Source: Bacteroidales bacterium (GTDB lineage Bacteria; Bacteroidota; Bacteroidia; Bacteroidales; UBA3824). Taken from it: a stretch of 52,744 nt of DNA. The stretch covers positions 1 through 52,744 of the forward strand of contig JAFXUC010000034.1 in assembly GCA_017535325.1 (NCBI GenBank). The letters run 5' to 3'. How positions within the stretch are numbered: position 1 is the stretch's first letter; the number at the start of each line of letters is the position of its first letter. The notes under the pieces were generated by a model, which made no database searches, had not been told where the DNA came from, and saw only the letters and a program-made list of their open reading frames with translations. The position numbers and the translations under genes were made by a program. This document shows positions 7,871 to 16,966 of the stretch, one piece after another.

Positions 7871-9134
7871 TTGACTTGATGATATATTCCTTGTCTTTAT
7901 GTGCAGCAGCAAAAATACCAAGCATACAAACATAAAGAGATGTAAATTTGTCTCGATGTCTAATTGCCGTTCCTGTATTTTTGCATCCCCAACCAAAAAC
8001 TATTGAAATACATACGGCAGAAACCATTAACCAATGACAAATTGTTTGTTTCTTTATTTCGATATATTTAACATTGTGTATATATTGTTGCATAATTAAT
8101 ATATGCGGAACACTCAACAATATAAATGACAACATATCTGTTATTCCGCGGAAATTCCACGGCATTGGCGCCAAAATAAAATAGATGGCTCTAAGTGGAG
8201 TCCCCAATATATTATCGCCAAATGGGACTTCGTAATCAGAACCGCCGCCCTCAAAACTGGCTCCATGTGCTGTAATATCTTCAACAGTATCAACGTGTCC
8301 AAATTTACCAAGCAAAGTATCTCCAAACAAAATAAATACAGGTAATAAAAATATTATAATTATACCCAAATAGTATATGGATTTTAAGCCCAATTCATAC
8401 TTTTTCGTATTGGAATTATATACTGCTAAATAAAAAATATAGCCGCCTATGAGTGCAATAATTCCAGAATGTAAAAGACAACCGACAAAAACACTTCCAA
8501 ATGAAAGAACAATGTCTTTTTTGTTTTTAGTTTCCGTAAACAAGTAAAAAGAATATATAGAAAAAGCGACAAAAAATGAGAGAAAACCTTCCCTGCTGGA
8601 AGCACTTGTAGATTTGATACTTTGCGGAGAAAAAATCATCCATAGCATCAATAATAATTTTATTTTTTCAGTGACAGAAAACTTACACAAAAGGTTGTAT
8701 GTCAAATACGCCGCAGACATGAAACACAATGTATTAAAATATTGAATTATGACTCTATGAGGTCCGAATATTTTATCAATGATCCCCATAAACAAAGTTG
8801 TTCCGTCAAAATGCTCATGTCCTCTGAAAGCGATTCTATTTGTATAGAAAAAATACTCAGCCGCATCCCTAAAATCGCGACAATCACCCGGATCAATTTC
8901 TGATATGTTTATATCTACATACATCAAACAAAATCTTACTAAAAAACCTATAAAAAATGCATAGAAAATTTGGGGTTCAACATTCAATGTTAAGATATGC
9001 TTAAAAAATATGGTTGTGAAAATAAGGATGATAAAAAAGGCATATATACTATTATCATTTTGAATTAACCCAATAGAGACAATAAAAAAAGACAATAAAG
9101 GGAAAAAAGTATATAAAAATAAAGATTTTTTCAT
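7842..9134 (-). CDS. Wzy-like (EpsG-type) O-antigen/capsule polymerase
   Basis: 430 aa with ~10-11 membrane helices and a large loop at ~285-320 (HGASFEGGGSDYEVPFGDN). Signatures shared with the plus-arm polymerase at 41244-42560 are TPLRAIYFILAPMPWNFRG, SxxREG in a middle helix, and GTAIRHRDKF near the C-terminus. Polymerases of this class join lipid-linked repeat units in the periplasm in the Wzx/Wzy pathway. The gene lies 3 bp after the DUF6625 gene and overlaps the acyltransferase. Function inferred from topology, motif and context, since Wzy proteins are poorly conserved. Confidence 0.75.
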   Translation of the reverse strand: MKKSLFLYTFFPLLSFFIVSIGLIQNDNSIYAFFIILIFTTIFFKHILTLNVEPQIFYAFFIGFLVRFCLMYVDINISEIDPGDCRDFRDAAEYFFYTNRIAFRGHEHFDGTTLFMGIIDKIFGPHRVIIQYFNTLCFMSAAYLTYNLLCKFSVTEKIKLLLMLWMIFSPQSIKSTSASSREGFLSFFVAFSIYSFYLFTETKNKKDIVLSFGSVFVGCLLHSGIIALIGGYIFYLAVYNSNTKKYELGLKSIYYLGIIIIFLLPVFILFGDTLLGKFGHVDTVEDITAHGASFEGGGSDYEVPFGDNILGTPLRAIYFILAPMPWNFRGITDMLSFILLSVPHILIMQQYIHNVKYIEIKKQTICHWLMVSAVCISIVFGWGCKNTGTAIRHRDKFTSLYVCMLGIFAAAHKDKEYIIKSNGKQKISLY

Positions 9135-9137
9135 AAA

Positions 9138-10106
9138 TTATATCGCCAAATTTCTTTTCTGATTGTTAATCTTTCTTTGCTCTTTGTTCATTTTCAATAG
9201 ATTGGAAAACCATCTGGAAGTATATGTAATTTTTTCGTACAATTTGTAAATAGGTGATTGATATTTTGACATTTTATCAATCATTTGAGAATCCTGTTCT
9301 TCTGAAATACGCGGAACAAACTCATTATAAAATACATAAAAACTCTCTCCTAATTCAGAAGAAATTTTCGGCTGCTTTTTTTGAAAATGCAAATACATAA
9401 CTTCTTCTTTCTCAATTTTTTGAGCATTATTATAATAACACTTAAAAAGTTTGCCGTTTTCGTAATAGAAAATTTGGTTTGGTTGATTATTAAAATTATG
9501 TTCCCCTATGAGACTTTTTTTATACTTTCGGGAAGCATCAACCATTTTATCCAATTCAAAAAAATAGTTTATTCCTTCTGTTTTTGAAATTATCATTTTC
9601 ATTCCAGGTGTTTCGTCAAAACAATAACTATAATCGTTTTGAAATGCTTCTTTGTAATGAAAAAATCCTTTATCACTCATGAACAAACGGTTTATTTCCG
9701 GCACATTTTTGTATAACGACAAATGTCCCCAACGACCTATTGCATCATATTTTTTTAAAGGTTCTTCCAAATACTTGTATAAATCACCGAAAACTGTATC
9801 TATGTCGCAATGTCCCCAAAAATCATATCCTTCTAAATAATCCTCAAAAATATATCCGTATGCCGGTTTGTAATCGCAAAATTTATACGGACGTTCAAGG
9901 CTGATTTTGAAGTCGAATTTGCTTTGAATAAAATTTTTCAGTTTGTCGAAAGACCAATTTAGGACTTTTATGTTGTCTGATTCTTCTGAGAATAAATCAG
10001 TTATAAAAAGAAAATCAATATTTCTTTGTGCTTTTGCAGTAGTAAGCCATGCCGGAAAATAATACGGAAGTTTTCCGTAATAGGGTATTATAAAAAGGGA
10101 TTTCAT
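9138..10106 (-). CDS. DUF6625-family glycosyltransferase-like protein
   Basis: 322 aa, paralogue of the protein at 5876-6889. It shares FKISLERPYKFCDYKPAYGYIF and GYDFWGHCDIDTVFGD, with CDID as the DxD-like motif. The C-terminal ~70 residues are basic and differ from the paralogue. The ATG overlaps the stop of the GT32 gene upstream by one base (TAATG), indicating coupling. The role is probably sugar transfer to the repeat unit. Substrate unknown. Confidence 0.75.
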   Translation of the reverse strand: MKSLFIIPYYGKLPYYFPAWLTTAKAQRNIDFLFITDLFSEESDNIKVLNWSFDKLKNFIQSKFDFKISLERPYKFCDYKPAYGYIFEDYLEGYDFWGHCDIDTVFGDLYKYLEEPLKKYDAIGRWGHLSLYKNVPEINRLFMSDKGFFHYKEAFQNDYSYCFDETPGMKMIISKTEGINYFFELDKMVDASRKYKKSLIGEHNFNNQPNQIFYYENGKLFKCYYNNAQKIEKEEVMYLHFQKKQPKISSELGESFYVFYNEFVPRISEEQDSQMIDKMSKYQSPIYKLYEKITYTSRWFSNLLKMNKEQRKINNQKRNLAI

Positions 10107-10894
10107 TATTTACCTTGTATTTTAATTAATATTTTTTTCAAAATACCTTTTATCCCGTTGTCTTTGATTTGCCAAACGCAATATGGTATTACAGAAAAAA
10201 TACTCCAAAATTTTCCAAAGCGTTTTATTAAAGATTGTCTTTGCTGAACATATTTTTGCGTTGCCGGACTCGCCCAACTGCCGTCATAAAGATGGATTGT
10301 ATAACTATTTTCGGTAATATTTATCTCTCCAGTAAAATAATTTTTCGGACAAAAATATTCCGTCGGATAAATCTTATATCCTTTTACTTCCTGAATTTTC
10401 TCTTCGTCAGTAAAGCCATACTTCTTGAAAATATCACTTACCCTTGTAACGACAGTTTTCAAATTTAAAGAACCATCTTTGTTGATAAAATTTTCCTCTG
10501 TATACGAATCCAAAATTTCCTTGAAAATTTCTGTCGCCGCAGAACTGCTTACACCTAAACCAGCATTAATTGAGCCATCTTTTTCTATGCCCATAAAAGC
10601 CCCCGCTTCAATTATTGGTGATAAATCTTTGATAACTTCAACATCTGTATCAAAATAAATTCCGCCATACTGATACAAAATATCAAAACGGGCATAATCG
10701 CTTACAAAAGCATATTTTTTTGCATCGTATGCCTGAGAAATGTATGGAATCTTGTGGACATCATAATTATCCTCGTTCCATTCCTTGATTTCGTACTCAG
10801 GTAGAAACTTTTTCCAACTTTCGATACATTTCAAGGCTAGTTCAGGCAGAGGATTGCGCCCAAACCAACAATAATGGATAATTTTGGGAATCAT
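10106..10894 (-). CDS. GT32 (OCH1-like, Gly_transf_sug) glycosyltransferase
   Basis: 262 aa. It starts with IPKIIHYCWFG, the hallmark of DXD-sugar-binding GT32 enzymes. GGIYFDTDVEV (~70-80) carries the DxD metal site. A C-terminal hydrophobic/basic helix may bind the membrane. A relative lies at 12427-13203. These enzymes transfer a hexose, often galactose or mannose, from a nucleotide sugar in the cytoplasm. The start is 6 bp after the DUF115-like gene. Donor not predictable. Confidence 0.85.
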   Translation of the reverse strand: MIPKIIHYCWFGRNPLPELALKCIESWKKFLPEYEIKEWNEDNYDVHKIPYISQAYDAKKYAFVSDYARFDILYQYGGIYFDTDVEVIKDLSPIIEAGAFMGIEKDGSINAGLGVSSSAATEIFKEILDSYTEENFINKDGSLNLKTVVTRVSDIFKKYGFTDEEKIQEVKGYKIYPTEYFCPKNYFTGEINITENSYTIHLYDGSWASPATQKYVQQRQSLIKRFGKFWSIFSVIPYCVWQIKDNGIKGILKKILIKIQGK

Positions 10895-10900
10895 GATAAA

Positions 10901-11701
10901 TTAAAACAACGTATCAAAATCAACTCGGTCAAAAATCTCCAAATGTCCGCCGCGTGTAGCATTGAAAATTTTTATGCCGTTAGAATCAGCATATTTTTTT
11001 GCACATTCGTATGCGATGTTCATTTGCCATACGGCAGCCGACAAACCCTGAGTCTTTTTGTCCATACCTTCAAAATATGACTGCTGACCGGTTTTTACAA
11101 TACTGCCATCTTTTTGAATGTTAATTCCGTAAGAGTTATCGCATCCTGTTATGTAAATTTCTTTGAATCCCATGTGAACTGCCAATTCCATCAACATAAA
11201 AGTCGTTGTTCCGATAGCATAAATTTTTTCAGTAACGTTATCAGCAAATTTTGGTTCATCCAAATATTTTTTGTTTCCATCTGTATTCAACCAAATGACC
11301 TTTCTATCTTTGATTTTTCGTGTTGTCAGATAACTGTCCGTCCGATAAAACTGGCACAGAGAATCAACAACTTGCATTGTTTTTAATAATGACCGTTGAT
11401 AGCCCTCATCAGCAACTGTATAGAAAGTAGGCCGCCAAGGTGTTTTCGGGAAAATTTTATCAATTTTATTACATGCAAAAGAAACATCGCCGTTTTCGTG
11501 AATTTTTGTCAAATCTTCCGCCTTTAAACTCGGTCCGTTGCAGATAATAAAACAGCGTTTCCCTTGGTATTGTTCGCGGAGATTTTCCAAATATTCAAAG
11601 TTGCGTTTCGGATTACCGAAAAGTTTGAACGCAATGCGGTTGAAGTAAATTCGCGGTTTATCCAATATCAAATGGTAAACGTATTTAAAGATGTTTAGCA
11701 T
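10901..11701 (-). CDS. DUF115-like (Maf/sialyltransferase-like) glycosyltransferase
   Basis: 266 aa from ATG 11701. Residues ~45-60 hold KRCFIICNGPSLKAEDL, the Rossmann-type glycine/proline loop of DUF115 proteins. IYITGCDNSYG (~190) forms a second nucleotide-site-like motif. The family includes motility accessory factors and capsule sialyltransferase-like enzymes that use CMP-linked sugars, and here it directly follows a CMP-sugar-synthetase-like gene. That pairing suggests it transfers the sugar made by that enzyme (inference). The chosen start overlaps the upstream stop (ATGCTAA); an in-frame Met 21 bp upstream is also possible. Confidence 0.7.
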   Translation of the reverse strand: MLNIFKYVYHLILDKPRIYFNRIAFKLFGNPKRNFEYLENLREQYQGKRCFIICNGPSLKAEDLTKIHENGDVSFACNKIDKIFPKTPWRPTFYTVADEGYQRSLLKTMQVVDSLCQFYRTDSYLTTRKIKDRKVIWLNTDGNKKYLDEPKFADNVTEKIYAIGTTTFMLMELAVHMGFKEIYITGCDNSYGINIQKDGSIVKTGQQSYFEGMDKKTQGLSAAVWQMNIAYECAKKYADSNGIKIFNATRGGHLEIFDRVDFDTLF

Positions 11702-12423
11702 ATCCAATTTGTTTTTAACCAATTTTCTGTTTTCTTGATGTCATCCCAGTCGTGTACATCAAAACTATCCTCTACAATTACCGGTTTGATTCTGTTGCCC
11801 ATAAAAGTCCATGGTTGTTGTCCTGTTTCTATCGATTTTATGCTTTCTTTCACGTTAAGTGTCCAAAAATTATGACAAAGAATATAATTCTTGGGCAAAT
11901 CTTGACGATTCGTTGATATTTGCTTTCCTGAAAAATCGAACCAGGTTTGTAAAAAGCCATCTTCTGAAATTCTTTTTGAACGATATGGGTGTTTATCCTG
12001 TTCTTCCATGCAAGGTACCGCAGCAGAAACTGAATTATCATTTATTATAATACGGATTGATTCTTCTATCCATTCTGTCTTTGTTATAGCGTTATTTGCC
12101 ATCAAAACAACTAAAATATCAGGTTCGCAGTTGTCTTGTTTCATTACTCCCAATGCATGAAAAATTGCATCAATGTGCTGAGAAGTAGGTAGGGCTAGTT
12201 CTGACGGACGTTTGATTTGCTTATAACCAATTTTCCCCGCTTCTACCAAGATTTTGTCATCATCACTGCTACAATAAAAATCTGTGATCAAATTACAAGA
12301 TTTTGCTGCAATACCCGGATAGTACAGTAATGGTTTCCCCAATACTGGAAGAATATTTTTGTCTCTTAACGTATTGTTACCTCTGCCGGTAAGCAATGCT
12401 GCAATTTTAAAGTTTTTGTTCAT
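11695..12423 (-). CDS. CMP-sugar synthetase-like cytidylyltransferase (NeuA family)
   Basis: 242 aa. The N-terminus ALLTGRGNNTLRDKNILPVLGKPLL is the CTP-binding loop of the NeuA/KdsB-like family, with Arg and Lys at the usual places. Further on are CSSDDDKI and VVLMANNAIT, equivalent to the strand that holds the family's 'Q.tsp' loop. The family activates a ketoacid or related sugar as the CMP derivative. No NeuB or NeuC homologue is present, so the substrate is probably not sialic acid. It could be a product of the TPP/SDR enzymes encoded upstream. Tightly packed between two glycosyltransferase genes. Confidence 0.8.
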   Translation of the reverse strand: MNKNFKIAALLTGRGNNTLRDKNILPVLGKPLLYYPGIAAKSCNLITDFYCSSDDDKILVEAGKIGYKQIKRPSELALPTSQHIDAIFHALGVMKQDNCEPDILVVLMANNAITKTEWIEESIRIIINDNSVSAAVPCMEEQDKHPYRSKRISEDGFLQTWFDFSGKQISTNRQDLPKNYILCHNFWTLNVKESIKSIETGQQPWTFMGNRIKPVIVEDSFDVHDWDDIKKTENWLKTNWIC

Positions 12424-12426
12424 ATA

Positions 12427-13203
12427 TCAAACTGAATGTATTAATAGATTAAATTTTTTTAGAATACTTTGAATAGTTTTATAAAATACTTTTTTTATTA
12501 AATTGTTTTTCCTTTTCGGTAGATTTGCTTCTGTAACCCAACCACCAACGGCCCAATGTTTTATATAAGATTCTTTGGTTGTATTTCCCGGGTCAAAATA
12601 GTCCGTTGGATAAACATTAATTCCATCATTAAGTTTTTGAATGTTTTGATGAAATGGGTGTGGATCGTAGCCATATTGCAATGCAATCTCGTATTGTATA
12701 TACGGTGCTAAAACCATATTCAAGCGAAAGTATTCTGGCTGTCTCGGATTTGTTGTCAATATAAAATGTCTATCAGAATAATAATCAAGACAATCTTTTA
12801 TGAAGATATGTCCTTTTTCTGCACCGAAACAATGTGAAGTCAAAAAGTTTGAATATATCCTCCGTCTTAATAACGGTTTATGTATCGAATTTTCTTTTCC
12901 AATAAAACAACTACAATCCAATAAATCATCAAACGGTTTAAAAACCTCAACATCAGTATCCAAATATATTCCGCCATAATTATAGACAGCATAACATCTG
13001 ACCATATCGGCAGCGTATGCCCATTTTTTCATTTGAATCGCTTCTTTCAGAAATGGAGAATCTATACATTCTATGGCTTTCATATCCCAAAGGTGGTATT
13101 CATAGTCAGGCATAATTTTGTGCCAACTGTCAATACAACGTTTGATGTTTTCTGGGTATTCATCACCCGAAAACCAAGTGTAATGAATTATTTTGGGTAT
13201 CAT
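12427..13203 (-). CDS. GT32 (OCH1-like) glycosyltransferase
   Basis: 258 aa. It has the N-terminal IPKIIHYTWFSGDEYP motif and GGIYLDTDVEVFKPF with the DxD site (~80-90). Residues ~105-135 carry the conserved His/Cys region before GHIFI. The C-terminus is basic and hydrophobic, likely membrane-associated. It shares domain and order with the gene at 10106-10894 but little sequence outside the motifs. It lies 3 bp before the cytidylyltransferase gene and 11 bp after a GT2 gene in the same operon. Confidence 0.85.
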   Translation of the reverse strand: MIPKIIHYTWFSGDEYPENIKRCIDSWHKIMPDYEYHLWDMKAIECIDSPFLKEAIQMKKWAYAADMVRCYAVYNYGGIYLDTDVEVFKPFDDLLDCSCFIGKENSIHKPLLRRRIYSNFLTSHCFGAEKGHIFIKDCLDYYSDRHFILTTNPRQPEYFRLNMVLAPYIQYEIALQYGYDPHPFHQNIQKLNDGINVYPTDYFDPGNTTKESYIKHWAVGGWVTEANLPKRKNNLIKKVFYKTIQSILKKFNLLIHSV

Positions 13204-13214
13204 GGTAAAAATGT

Positions 13215-14117
13215 TTATGAAAAAAGTCTCTTTTTGATTCCATCAATAAAAGGAAAAATCATTTTTAAGTTTATTTTTATCCGACTATATAAACTTAAAT
13301 CCTGATATGAACATTTTTTTATTGATTCCTTTATTCTATTTTTGATAATTTTTTTATTGGAAATGATATTGTGAGAAAACATATTGATACTTTTTCCTAA
13401 AAAATCAGTCGCATTTTCTTCTTCAAAAAAATCCAACCGTTCCCAATGAGCTATAAATTCATCCGCTATGCCTTTGATAGACGGCGTACCTGTTATCGAA
13501 TCTTCTCTTTGCCGATAATAATAATATGGAGAATCTACATATCCTACTTTGCCTGAATTATATGCAAGTTTGTACGTTGTAAATTCGTCCTCATGTAATC
13601 TACCCTTGGGATATTCAATGTCATAAAATAATGATTTATGATAAATTTTTCCCCATGCAACTGTCCAAAAATCAATACTCATATAATCAAGTGCCGATAT
13701 TTTTTGTGCAGAATTATTAAAATTTTCATTCCATTTATCAGAATTTTTGGTATATGTACAAGCACTCATTTTCAACCCCTTATCCTCAATAAGCGGTTCC
13801 ATCAACACCTCAATCATTTGTGGATGGCACACATCATCACTATCTACAAAACTCCAATAATCCGCCGTCGCAATCTTCATTCCCGCATTTCGTGCATCTG
13901 AGAGGCCGCCGTTCTCTTTGTGAATCACCTTTATGCGACTATCTTGTAAAGCGTATTCTTCGCAAATCTTCGGACAATTATCTGGTGAACCGTCATCTAC
14001 TAAGATAATTTCCAAGTTTTTATAAGTCTGATTGATTACCGATTCCACACATTCGCGAAGATACGGCTCAACTTTATAAATCGGGATTATTACTGAAACA
14101 AGAGGATTATTAATCAT
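13215..14117 (-). CDS. GT2 family glycosyltransferase
   Basis: 300 aa from ATG 14117. The GT-A domain holds VSVIIPIYKVEPYLRECVES, the VDDGSPDN motif (first Asp site), NGGLSDARNAGM and FVDSDDV (DxD). The C-terminal ~120 residues are the variable acceptor-binding part. ATG 14117 gives the classic ATGA overlap with the preceding GT2 gene; an ORF start 21 bp upstream is less likely. It adds one sugar of the repeat unit on the cytoplasmic face. Donor unknown. Confidence 0.88.
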   Translation of the reverse strand: MINNPLVSVIIPIYKVEPYLRECVESVINQTYKNLEIILVDDGSPDNCPKICEEYALQDSRIKVIHKENGGLSDARNAGMKIATADYWSFVDSDDVCHPQMIEVLMEPLIEDKGLKMSACTYTKNSDKWNENFNNSAQKISALDYMSIDFWTVAWGKIYHKSLFYDIEYPKGRLHEDEFTTYKLAYNSGKVGYVDSPYYYYRQREDSITGTPSIKGIADEFIAHWERLDFFEEENATDFLGKSINMFSHNIISNKKIIKNRIKESIKKCSYQDLSLYSRIKINLKMIFPFIDGIKKRLFS

Positions 14118-15037
14118 GGTTTCAAAAACAACTGACAATAAATTTTACAGCAAAAATCTAAATGTAAATTTATCAAAATCATTAATAATATCATTCTTCC
14201 AGAATTATGTTTAAAATTCCATGATACTTCCGGAAATGTAGTTCTCCATAAATTAAAATTGGGTGTTTTTAAATCAAAAATATAACGTTTTTTGGCTAAC
14301 TGTTTTTTATCATTAACAAAACTAAACCATTCTATATTATCACTCTTTATTTCTGTTGACATCATATTAACTACTCGCACTTCATCATCAATTTTTTTAA
14401 AATTAAAATTATGCATAGCCGACATTTCATTTTGGAAATAATTGTAGTACGATTTATTTAATCCATATATTTTATTTACGTTAAAATAAACTTTAAAAGT
14501 GAAATATAAGTCTTCTGCCATTGTTATTCCTTCCGGGAACTGAATATTATATTCGTACAAGATTGTTCGTGAGAACAATTTTGCGCAAGGACCTTGAATG
14601 TACCATTTAAAGTCCTTGGGCATATTTAACCAACCTAATTGAGGTAGAAATATATTACCCTTTCTCAAATCATTAGTTAGTGTACACCCTGACACTACAA
14701 CTTCTGCTTGATTCTGCAATGCACATTGATACAATTCCGCGAACATTTCATTCTCTATCCAATCATCACTATCTACAAAAGTAATCCATTCTCCTTTTGC
14801 TTCGTCCAATCCTTTGTTTCTTGCTGCACTAACACCTGCATTCACCTGATGAAACACTCTGAATCGCCTATCTTTTTCTGCATATTCATCGCAAATTTTT
14901 CCTGAATTATCAGGACTTCCATCGTCCACCAAAATACATTCCCAATCTGTGAATGTTTGTTTTACAATACTGTCAAGACAGCGGCGGAGATATTGCTCAA
15001 CTTTGTAAACGGGAACTATGATTGAAATTTTAGGCAT
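14114..15037 (-). CDS. GT2 family glycosyltransferase
   Basis: 307 aa. Residues 1-100 carry ISIIVPVYKVEQYLRRCLDS, VDDGSPDNSGKICDEYAEKD, GVSAARNKG and FVDSDDW. This first third closely resembles the GT2 in the opposite arm (37376-38335), while the acceptor half differs. It lies 4 bp after the pyruvyl transferase gene and overlaps the next GT2 by ATGA. Single-sugar transfer to the lipid-linked repeat is likely; donor unknown. Confidence 0.88.
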   Translation of the reverse strand: MPKISIIVPVYKVEQYLRRCLDSIVKQTFTDWECILVDDGSPDNSGKICDEYAEKDRRFRVFHQVNAGVSAARNKGLDEAKGEWITFVDSDDWIENEMFAELYQCALQNQAEVVVSGCTLTNDLRKGNIFLPQLGWLNMPKDFKWYIQGPCAKLFSRTILYEYNIQFPEGITMAEDLYFTFKVYFNVNKIYGLNKSYYNYFQNEMSAMHNFNFKKIDDEVRVVNMMSTEIKSDNIEWFSFVNDKKQLAKKRYIFDLKTPNFNLWRTTFPEVSWNFKHNSGRMILLMILINLHLDFCCKIYCQLFLKP

Positions 15038-15041
15038 GATT

Positions 15042-16163
15042 TTAACAAATACTATCTCGCAAAAAATTCATTGATTTTGTTTTCCATTGATTCCAAATTG
15101 AATTGACATTGTCGTAATTAATTGGACATAAAAGTGTTTCAGAAAAATTATCTTTTGAAGTTATCAATCTGTTTTCTAAATCAAAAATCTTCAAAAGCGA
15201 AGTTATCCTTGTTATACCCCTCAAACCGTTTGAAATGCAGATAAAAGGCTTGTTGAATATTATTGAAAACACCGTTCCGTGAAAACTATCAGTTACTACA
15301 AATTCGGCATCTCTAAAACCCGAAATCCATTTACTTACAGAAGGATAAACACAATTCTCAATATCCGTTGTCTCTGCGCAGTATTTTTCTTTCGGCATAA
15401 CTTCTAAGGCTTCCAAGCCGAGTTTGTTTTTTACCAATTCAATGATTTCTGTCTTTCCATCCGTTTTGTCCAAGATGTATGTCATCATAATTTTATTACG
15501 ACGGTGTTCATCCTCTTTGTCAATGACCTGCAAATAATCCTCTTTGTTTAAAAGCAGTGTCGGGTCTAAAACGTGTTCGGCAACAATATTGAAATAGTCC
15601 TTCATAATGCCTATTCCTGTATCTTCCCTTACAGAAACTGCCCTGAACTTGGGTGCAAGTTTTTTGCAGATTTTAATGTCATCTTCTGTCCATTCAGACA
15701 AGTCGTCAGTACCAAAAGATGCGGCATATACTATTTTTGTTTTATCTGAACGCCGTTTTAAATCTTCAAGAAAATATTTGGTTACTTGCGACCATCGTTT
15801 CCTAAAGACTTGATCACTGCCGACAATAAAAATATCATATTTTTTAGCAATTTTTCGTGAAAGTGTATCGGCATTTTCTGTTTGTATATAATTATCAACA
15901 AATTTTGAAGTATATCTTGAAATGGTTTTACTGTTTTCCACCCAAACATCTTTCTTTCGTAAAAATTTGAAAACAATGCTTTTGATTTTGGATTTGCCGA
16001 ATGACCATATTTTTCGTGTGGTTAATTTATTGTCGTGTAATATAATTCTATTGGTCGCGACATCAAAGCCAAGCGATTTAATGACTTTTTGAAGTGCAAA
16101 CGCTTGCAATAATCCACCGTAATTATTGTGTAACGGCTGTGAAAGTATCAAAACACGTTTCAT
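15042..16163 (-). CDS. Polysaccharide pyruvyl transferase family protein
   Basis: 373 aa. It starts with a GT-B-like strand and NYGGLLQAFALQK, the PS_pyruv_trans opening motif. Then come FIVGSDQVFR (~115) and FVVTDSFHGTVFSIIF (~285), the conserved Ser-Phe-His-Gly motif of CsaB-like enzymes. The family moves pyruvate from phosphoenolpyruvate onto a sugar hydroxyl pair, giving an acidic ketal. Some members instead act on other groups. It is first of the tightly spaced run of transfer genes after the VapBC insertion; 81 bp of AT-rich DNA precede it, with no clear promoter. Confidence 0.85.
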   Translation of the reverse strand: MKRVLILSQPLHNNYGGLLQAFALQKVIKSLGFDVATNRIILHDNKLTTRKIWSFGKSKIKSIVFKFLRKKDVWVENSKTISRYTSKFVDNYIQTENADTLSRKIAKKYDIFIVGSDQVFRKRWSQVTKYFLEDLKRRSDKTKIVYAASFGTDDLSEWTEDDIKICKKLAPKFRAVSVREDTGIGIMKDYFNIVAEHVLDPTLLLNKEDYLQVIDKEDEHRRNKIMMTYILDKTDGKTEIIELVKNKLGLEALEVMPKEKYCAETTDIENCVYPSVSKWISGFRDAEFVVTDSFHGTVFSIIFNKPFICISNGLRGITRITSLLKIFDLENRLITSKDNFSETLLCPINYDNVNSIWNQWKTKSMNFLRDSIC

Positions 16164-16244
16164 AAAAAATTTTTGACAAAGAACCTACTATCCGAATTAA
16201 TTAAAATTCAGATAAATAAAGTGAATATATGTAGTGAAATAAAA

Positions 16245-16661
16245 TTATCTTTTTACCCAGTTGTCGATTTTTATTCCTATGAAATTCTTAAAATCTTTGA
16301 TGTTGTCCGTAACCATTACATAGTCGTAAACTATTGCTGTTGAAGCGATTAACAAATCAAAATTATCAGCAACCGGCGTTCCGTTCAATCTGAGACGTAT
16401 TTTCTCTTTTGCTGCAAAATCAATCGCATCGACAATAGGTAGTATGTTTATTTCATCCAAAAAACTGTTCAATCCTTCTGAACGGTCAATACCATCTTTC
16501 TGCATAGAATATTCTGCTCCAAATTTAAGTTCAAGCATAGTTATTTCAGAAATATAGCAATTATCCCATCCTACGTGGTCAATAAATTTGTCAATATCAA
16601 ATTTACCTCGTAGATAAAATGCACAAATATTTGTGTCAAGCAAATAACCGTTTGCCGTCAT
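16245..16661 (-). CDS. VapC-like PIN-domain toxin
   Basis: 138 aa. The PIN acidic residues are visible: LLDTNICAF (Asp9), MLELKFGA (Glu ~43), NFDLLIAS (Asp ~102) and VTDNIKDF. PIN toxins are ribonucleases that cleave tRNA or rRNA. The start overlaps the antitoxin stop by 4 bp (ATGA), and the pair has its own promoter. It interrupts the polysaccharide operon between the TPP enzyme and the pyruvyl transferase. The acidic set appears complete, so the protein is probably active. Confidence 0.85.
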   Translation of the reverse strand: MTANGYLLDTNICAFYLRGKFDIDKFIDHVGWDNCYISEITMLELKFGAEYSMQKDGIDRSEGLNSFLDEINILPIVDAIDFAAKEKIRLRLNGTPVADNFDLLIASTAIVYDYVMVTDNIKDFKNFIGIKIDNWVKR

Positions 16662-16903
16662 AATTCAACAATATCCTGATTAAACTGCCGTTCAGATTTC
16701 AAAATTTTCACTAATTCTTCCGCCGACATCATATCATCTTTCCAAATGCCATAAAATTTTTTCGCTGAAATGTGTTTACGTTTTTTGGACAATTTCAACG
16801 ATTGTGTCAGCAGTGTAATAATATCCAATTTAGTATCATAATCGAGATATTTTAACGCATTCCAACGGTTTCTTACCTTTATATTAAATGCTGTTGTTGT
16901 CAT
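16658..16903 (-). CDS. Antitoxin partner of the VapC-like toxin
   Basis: 81 aa, basic and helical, with no strong family signature. Residues ~25-45 (LDIITLLTQSLKLSKKRKH) look like a short dimerisation/DNA-binding segment. The acidic C-terminus (ELVKILKSERQFNQDIVEL) would suit toxin binding. It is upstream of and overlaps the PIN gene by ATGA, and it follows a canonical promoter 24 bp away. Assigned as antitoxin by that arrangement. Confidence 0.75.
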   Translation of the reverse strand: MTTTAFNIKVRNRWNALKYLDYDTKLDIITLLTQSLKLSKKRKHISAKKFYGIWKDDMMSAEELVKILKSERQFNQDIVEL

Positions 16904-16926
16904 AACGATTGAATTTACTTACGGCA

Positions 16927-16957
16927 CAAATATAATTCATATTTTGAATAATCCAAA
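16927..16957 (-). promoter_or_regulatory. Promoter of the VapBC pair
   Basis: Minus strand TATATTTG (16934-16927) with TTTG (16957-16954) 19 bp upstream. It lies just after the stop of the TPP enzyme gene, so the TA pair can be expressed independently of the polysaccharide operon. Confidence 0.7.
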
Positions 16958-16966
16958 ATTTTTTTT

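Noticed and set aside
7871..7996. The longer start of the acyltransferase (365 aa)
   Set aside because: The extra 42 residues lie inside the polymerase gene, and the conserved family start fits ATG 7870.
11695..12423. Assignment of the cytidylyltransferase as true NeuA for sialic acid
   Set aside because: NeuB and NeuC, needed for sialic acid synthesis, are not in the window, so only the family is claimed.
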